A stretch of 64,000 nt of DNA from Gordonia hankookensis (GTDB lineage Bacteria; Actinomycetota; Actinomycetes; Mycobacteriales; Mycobacteriaceae). The notes below the pieces were generated by a model. That model did no database searches. It was given only the letters and a program-made list of their open reading frames with translations, and was not told the origin of the DNA. The stretch spans positions 1-64,000 of the forward strand of contig NZ_JACWMS010000005.1 in NCBI RefSeq assembly GCF_014673215.1, written 5' to 3'. Of this stretch, positions 59,458-64,000 are shown piece after piece. The translations under genes and the position numbers were made by a program. Numbering within the stretch: position 1 is the stretch's first letter; every line of letters starts with the position of its first letter.

Positions 59458-62355
59458 ATGCCCGCCACTTCCGCGTCCGATCCGGTGACCTTCATCGACC
59501 GCCATGTCGGTCCCGATCCCGCCGAGACCGACCGCATCCTCGCCGAGATCGGGGTCTCCTCACTCGACGAACTCGCCGAGCGGGTCGTCCCGTCCGTGAT
59601 CGCCGACGACCCGGGTGCCAACGGTCTGCACGCACTGCCGCCCGCCATCGGTGAACACGATGTGCACGACCGCCTCGCCGAACTCGCGTCGCGCAACGTG
59701 GTCGCCCGATCGATGATCGGGCTCGGCTACCACGACACCTTCACCCCGCCGGTCATCCTGCGGAACGTGCTGGAGAACCCGGCCTGGTACACCGCCTACA
59801 CGCCGTATCAGCCGGAGATCAGCCAGGGACGACTCGAGGCCCTGCTGAACTTCCAGACCATGGTCGCCGACCTCACCGCGATGGAGGTCGCCAACGCGTC
59901 GATGCTCGACGAGGCGACCGCCGCCGCCGAGGCGATGACCCTGATGCGTCGTTCGGGCAAGTCCCGCTCACCGCGCCTCGTGGTCGACGCCGATCTGTTC
60001 CCGCAGACGCGCGCTCTGCTCGACACACGGGCCGAGCCGCTCGGGATCGAACTGATCGAGGCGTCGTTGCATCCGTCATTGCCCGGATGCGGCCTGCCCG
60101 ACGGCGACTTCTTCGGCGTTGTGCTCCAGGTTCCGGGCGCATCCGGCCGGATCCTCGACGTCGCGCCGATCATCGCGGCCGCGCACGATCGCGGCGCGTT
60201 GGTCTCGGTCGGGGCCGATCTGCTGGCGCTGACGCTGATCACGCCTCCGGGCGAACAGGGGGCCGACGTGTGCTTCGGCACCACTCAGCGCTTCGGCGTG
60301 CCGATGGGATTCGGTGGTCCGCACGCCGGCTACCTGGCGGTGCACTCCGCCCACGCGCGACAGTTGCCGGGACGGCTCGTCGGCGTCTCCAAGGACGCCG
60401 ACGGCAACCTCGCCTATCGGCTGTCACTGCAGACGCGTGAACAGCACATCCGACGGGAGAAGGCCACCAGCAACATCTGCACAGCTCAGGTGCTGCTCGC
60501 CGTGATGGCCGCCATGTACGCCTCCTACCACGGCGCGGACGGTCTGCGCGCGATCGCCCGGCGGGTACACGACGGCGCGGTTTTCCTGGCCGACAGCCTG
60601 ACGGTCGCCGGCTTCTCGATCGCGCACTCCTCGTTCTTCGACACCATCGTGGTGCGCGCACCCGGCCAGGCCGACGCGATCGTCGCGAACGCCAAACGCG
60701 ACGGCGACATCAACCTGCGGCGGATCGACGCGGACTCGGTGGGCATCGCCTGCGACGAGACGACCACCGACGCCGACCTGGCCGCTGTGCTGCGTGCGTT
60801 CAGTGCCGAAGGGGTTCGGCGCCATTCGTTCGCGCAGCCGATCGAGACACGGCAGAGCGACTTCCTCACGCACCCGGCGTTCAACCGCTACCGCACCGAG
60901 ACGTCGATGTTGAGGTACCTGCGTGCGCTGTCCGACAAGGACATCGCGCTCGACCGGAGCATGATCCCGCTCGGGTCGTGCACGATGAAGCTCAATGCGA
61001 CCGCGGAGATGGAACCGGTCACCTGGCCCGGGTTCGCACGCCTACATCCGTTTGCGCCGGCCTCCGACACCACCGGGATCCGTGAACTCATCACGACGCT
61101 GGAGGACTGGCTGGTCACGATCACCGGCTACGACCGGGTCAGCCTGCAGCCGAACGCCGGCTCCCAGGGCGAGTACGCAGGCCTCCTGGCGATTCGTCGG
61201 TACCACCGCAGCCGGGACGAGGCGGACCGCGACGTCTGCCTGATCCCGTCGAGCGCCCACGGCACCAACGCCGCATCTGCGGTGATGGCGGGGATGCGAG
61301 TGGTGGTCGTCGGATGCCGCGAGAACGGCGACGTCGACGTCGACGACCTGCGCGTCAAGATCGAGAAGCATCGGGACGCGCTGGCGGCCATCATGATCAC
61401 GTATCCGTCCACCCATGGTGTTTTCGAGCACGACATCGAGGAGATCTGCGCGGCTGTGCATGACGCAGGTGGCCAGGTCTATGTCGACGGCGCCAACCTC
61501 AACGCGCTTGTCGGAGTGGCCCGGCCGGGCCGGTTCGGCGGTGACGTCAGCCACCTGAACCTGCACAAGACGTTCTGCATCCCGCACGGGGGAGGAGGAC
61601 CAGGGGTCGGGCCGGTTGCCGTGCGCGCGCATCTCGCGCCGTTCCTGCCAGGTCATCCCCTTGCCGACGAACTGCCGTCGGAGGGCACGATCTCGGCCGC
61701 CCCCTACGGTTCTGCGTCGATCCTGCCGATCACCTACGCCTACATCGCCATGATGGGGGCGGACGGTCTGCGCCGCGCCACCCTGACGGCGATCGCGTCG
61801 GCCAACTACATCGCGCGCCGGCTGCGCGGCCACTTTCCGGTGCTCTACACGGGCCGCGGCAGCGAATCAGCGCGAACCGACGGCGAGGGGTTCGTCGCGC
61901 ACGAGTGCATCCTGGATCTGCGCCAGCTGACCAAGGCGACCGGAGTGACCGTCGACGACGTGGCAAAACGCCTGGCCGACTACGGCTTCCACGCTCCGAC
62001 GATGAGTTTCCCGGTCGCCGGGACACTGATGGTCGAGCCGACTGAGAGTGAGAATCTCGACGAACTCGATGCGTTCTGTGAGGCGATGATCGCCATTCGC
62101 ACCGAGATCGACCGGGTCGGCTCGGGCGAATGGTCCGTCGACGACAACCCGTTGCGGGGAGCTCCGCACACCGCCGAGGCGCTGGTCGGGGACTGGGATC
62201 ATCCGTATTCGCGAGAACTCGCGGTGTATCCGCTGGTACTTCCGTCGGCAGGCGGACGGGCCAAGGTGTGGCCTGCGGTGCGACGGATCGACAACGCCTT
62301 CGGTGACCGGAATCTGGTGTGCAGTTGCCCACCGATCGAGGCGTTCAGCAGCTGA
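59458..62355 (+). CDS. gcvP: Glycine dehydrogenase (decarboxylating), P protein
   Basis: A 965-residue single-chain GcvP that decarboxylates glycine and loads the aminomethyl group on lipoyl-GcvH. The pyridoxal phosphate Lys is about residue 704 in LNLHKTFCIPHGGGGPG. Both halves (N- and C-type domains) are present: MIGLGYHDTFTPPVI at about residue 85 and MIPLGSCTMKLN at about 505. It starts at ATG 59458 after the tandem glycine riboswitch. Confidence 0.97.
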   Translation: MPATSASDPVTFIDRHVGPDPAETDRILAEIGVSSLDELAERVVPSVIADDPGANGLHALPPAIGEHDVHDRLAELASRNVVARSMIGLGYHDTFTPPVILRNVLENPAWYTAYTPYQPEISQGRLEALLNFQTMVADLTAMEVANASMLDEATAAAEAMTLMRRSGKSRSPRLVVDADLFPQTRALLDTRAEPLGIELIEASLHPSLPGCGLPDGDFFGVVLQVPGASGRILDVAPIIAAAHDRGALVSVGADLLALTLITPPGEQGADVCFGTTQRFGVPMGFGGPHAGYLAVHSAHARQLPGRLVGVSKDADGNLAYRLSLQTREQHIRREKATSNICTAQVLLAVMAAMYASYHGADGLRAIARRVHDGAVFLADSLTVAGFSIAHSSFFDTIVVRAPGQADAIVANAKRDGDINLRRIDADSVGIACDETTTDADLAAVLRAFSAEGVRRHSFAQPIETRQSDFLTHPAFNRYRTETSMLRYLRALSDKDIALDRSMIPLGSCTMKLNATAEMEPVTWPGFARLHPFAPASDTTGIRELITTLEDWLVTITGYDRVSLQPNAGSQGEYAGLLAIRRYHRSRDEADRDVCLIPSSAHGTNAASAVMAGMRVVVVGCRENGDVDVDDLRVKIEKHRDALAAIMITYPSTHGVFEHDIEEICAAVHDAGGQVYVDGANLNALVGVARPGRFGGDVSHLNLHKTFCIPHGGGGPGVGPVAVRAHLAPFLPGHPLADELPSEGTISAAPYGSASILPITYAYIAMMGADGLRRATLTAIASANYIARRLRGHFPVLYTGRGSESARTDGEGFVAHECILDLRQLTKATGVTVDDVAKRLADYGFHAPTMSFPVAGTLMVEPTESENLDELDAFCEAMIAIRTEIDRVGSGEWSVDDNPLRGAPHTAEALVGDWDHPYSRELAVYPLVLPSAGGRAKVWPAVRRIDNAFGDRNLVCSCPPIEAFSS

Positions 62356-62363
62356 GAGGCGCC

Positions 62364-62401
62364 CCCGGCGGCCTGAGAACTGCGGGTCAGCTACCGCCGG
62401 G
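62364..62401. terminator. Hairpin between convergent gcvP and SBP genes
   Basis: cccggcgg (62364-62371) pairs with ccgccggg (62394-62401). It stands between convergent genes and can act on both; the second arm overlaps the 3' end of the minus-strand gene. Confidence 0.5.
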
Positions 62402-63616
62402 CTTGGGGCCGCTGTCGGGCCCATAGACGAGGCGATTGATGGTGACCGTCGCGGCGTCCTCGGGGTTCGGCATCGGGTTGTCGGTGATCGGGAACGTCAC
62501 CGTTGCGTTCGGCTCGGGCATCGGGGCGTCGCCGCGGAATCCGAGTGCGGTGAGTTTGCCGAGCTGGTCCGGCTTGCTGACGAAGTCGAAGAACTCGGAC
62601 ACCGCATCGGTCTGCTCGGGTGAGACCTGTGAACCCGCCATCCGGACGATCGGATAGTCGGCGATCGGGGTCGGTCCGTCCGGCACCACTTCGGAGAGCC
62701 GTGCCGAGGTGTCCGAGCGGGTCAGCTGGAACAGCGACTGTTCCGTGATCGGCACCGCGTGGATCGGAGAGGTCGCCGGGTCGTCGGCGTCGGCGATCGA
62801 GCGCGCGGCACCGGCCGCCGACCCGTCCGGCGACTGCGGGGCACCCGTCAGCATCGCGTCGACACTCGAGGCCACGCGAGGTGAGCTCGCGTCCTGCTCG
62901 GTGAGCGCACCCGTGGTCCGGGTCACCTGCATCGCGACCGCCTGGGCCGACAGCGCGGTGGCGTCGGACTGCGCACCGGTGGGCATCGCGAGACGGATCG
63001 ACCCCCAGCTGCCCAGGCCGTAGTCGCCGAGGCTGCTGCTGCGTTTCTGCAGGGTGGGCAATTGCTGCCAGTCGAGTTTGCCGTCGAGGGCCTTGGCCAG
63101 CTGGGGTGCGGTGGCGAGCACGACCGGAGACGACACCAACGACGTGGGTTTGCCGTCGATCGCATCGGGCTTGGCCGTGGACAGGTCCGCCGTCCAGATC
63201 GATGACTGCGGAACCCAGGCAGCCGGATAGGCGCCGAGCGCCGCGGAATCCCACGTGCCTGCCAGTCCGTCGAGGGTGACCTTGGCATCGGCCGGTCGGA
63301 CCTCGATGGTCACGCAGTGATCTCGCACCACCGGTCGGGTCTTGGCGTAGTCCTGCGCGAGTGTCTTCAGCGGGCCGGCGATGTCGGGATCGGCGATCAC
63401 CGGGACCTTGGTCGTACCCTCGACGCAGTTCGCCGCGGCCTGATCACCTTGGCGGTCTATCCGGTCGCCGAGTTGCGCCCAGAGCAGCACCAGGGCGGCG
63501 ACCAGGATGATCGACAACAGGGAACCGACGAGGCCACGACTGACACCGCGACCGCGTACCCCCGCGCGACCGTCAGTACTTCGATGGTGTGCCAAGCCCC
63601 CCTGCCTTCCGCTCAT
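62387..63616 (-). CDS. Membrane-anchored solute-binding-type protein (Rv1836c-like N-terminal part)
   Basis: A 409-residue protein with a basic N-terminus, a single transmembrane helix (VGSLLSIILVAALVLLWAQL, about residues 28-47) and an extracytoplasmic periplasmic-binding-protein-like domain (about 60-395; VPVIADPDIAGPLKTLAQDYAK). In M. tuberculosis the gene at this place, Rv1836c, carries a VWA domain after a similar region; no VWA domain with a MIDAS motif can be seen here and the protein stops in a Pro/Gly-rich tail. It starts at ATG 63616. A role in envelope assembly is only a guess. Confidence 0.75.
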   Translation of the reverse strand: MSGRQGGLAHHRSTDGRAGVRGRGVSRGLVGSLLSIILVAALVLLWAQLGDRIDRQGDQAAANCVEGTTKVPVIADPDIAGPLKTLAQDYAKTRPVVRDHCVTIEVRPADAKVTLDGLAGTWDSAALGAYPAAWVPQSSIWTADLSTAKPDAIDGKPTSLVSSPVVLATAPQLAKALDGKLDWQQLPTLQKRSSSLGDYGLGSWGSIRLAMPTGAQSDATALSAQAVAMQVTRTTGALTEQDASSPRVASSVDAMLTGAPQSPDGSAAGAARSIADADDPATSPIHAVPITEQSLFQLTRSDTSARLSEVVPDGPTPIADYPIVRMAGSQVSPEQTDAVSEFFDFVSKPDQLGKLTALGFRGDAPMPEPNATVTFPITDNPMPNPEDAATVTINRLVYGPDSGPKPGGS

Positions 63617-63730
63617 CGGGCCGACGTCCACCCCGGTCCCGTTTGACCGGGGTGACAACGGACGACGATAGCGGAGATCGCGGTGCCGGCACCATGGCGG
63701 GGGCTGTGCGAATGCTCGGGAGCCCGCCCG

Positions 63731-64000
63731 TCAGGCGTTGGCGGCCTTGAACTCGCGCCGCTTGCGATGCAGGATCGGCTCGGTGTAGCCGCTCGGTTGC
63801 TTCGCACCTTCGAGGATAAGCTCCTTGGCCGCCTGGAAGGCGATGTTGGAGTCGAAATCGGGTGCCATCGGGCGATATGTGGCGTCGCCTGCGTTCTGTC
63901 GGTCGACCACCGGGGCCATCCGTTCGAGCGATGCCACGATGTCGGATTCGGTCACGATGCCGTGATGGAGCCAGTTGGCCAGCAGCTGGCTGGAGATCCG
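63731..64000 (-). CDS. glcB: Malate synthase G, C-terminal fragment
   Basis: The last 90 codons of a malate synthase G; the 5' part lies to the right of the window. Readable are SSQLLANWLHHG, MAPVVDRQNAGDATYRPMAP and SGYTEPILHRKRREF, matching the C-terminus of GlcB, the glyoxylate-bypass enzyme that condenses glyoxylate and acetyl-CoA. Its position after the SBP-type gene fits Rv1837c. Confidence 0.92.
   Translation of the reverse strand, partial: RISSQLLANWLHHGIVTESDIVASLERMAPVVDRQNAGDATYRPMAPDFDSNIAFQAAKELILEGAKQPSGYTEPILHRKRREFKAANA

Overview
The window is high-GC actinobacterial DNA of the mycolic-acid-bearing order Mycobacteriales (Corynebacteriales). Evidence is a complete yrbE-mce operon with a Mas protein, a SteA/SteB (MctB) pair, SecA2, GarA, two MerR regulators of the Rv1828/Rv1830 type, and two blocks whose gene order matches Mycobacterium tuberculosis from memory (Rv1691-Rv1713 and Rv1821-Rv1837c). 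A Gordonia-like genus is my best guess, but I cannot prove it from the sequence.

Layout. (1) 1-180: a 5S rRNA gene and its terminator, the end of an rrn operon. (2) 0.27-18.5 kb, plus strand: a densely packed housekeeping block with many stop/start overlaps: TPR-HAD phosphatase, small protein, tlyA, nadK, recN, steA, steB/mctB, pyrG, Nudix ADP-ribose pyrophosphatase, xerD, parA-like, scpA, scpB, rluB, cmk, der, a small GlsB/YeaQ-type membrane protein, then tRNA-Pro(GGG). These genes cover nucleotide supply, ribosome modification, chromosome segregation and septum formation. (3) 18.8-27.4 kb, minus strand: an Mce lipid-import operon (yrbE-A, yrbE-B, mceA-F, mas). (4) 27.7-52.1 kb: an accessory segment with a drug-efflux MFS protein carrying a MarR-like tail, secreted proteins of unknown function, several flavoproteins, Tex, a shikimate-dehydrogenase-like protein, arylamine N-acetyltransferase, fatty acid desaturase, pyruvate oxidase, a large SARP/ATPase regulator, a Mug-type DNA glycosylase, a polysaccharide pyruvyl transferase, PPK2, malate dehydrogenase and a META-domain secreted protein. 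(5) 52.4-64 kb, mostly plus strand: secA2, pgsA2-like, gcvH, garA, ftsR-like, DUF151 nuclease, resR-like, a tandem glycine riboswitch and gcvP, then (minus) a solute-binding-type membrane protein and the 3' end of malate synthase G.

The most interesting signals are regulatory. Arrays of 9-bp-spaced GTNAC half-sites resembling MtrA boxes lie upstream of steA, of a secreted/efflux divergent pair and of a DUF4185 secreted protein. Three heptamers at exact 11-bp spacing, the hallmark of SARP operators, lie upstream of the flavin oxidase next to the SARP gene. A perfect inverted repeat has the -10 hexamer of the gcvP riboswitch promoter in its centre. A repeated pattern of -10 hexamers 6-7 nt before ATG/GTG points to leaderless mRNAs. 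No CRISPR array, insertion sequence, integrase or prophage was seen.
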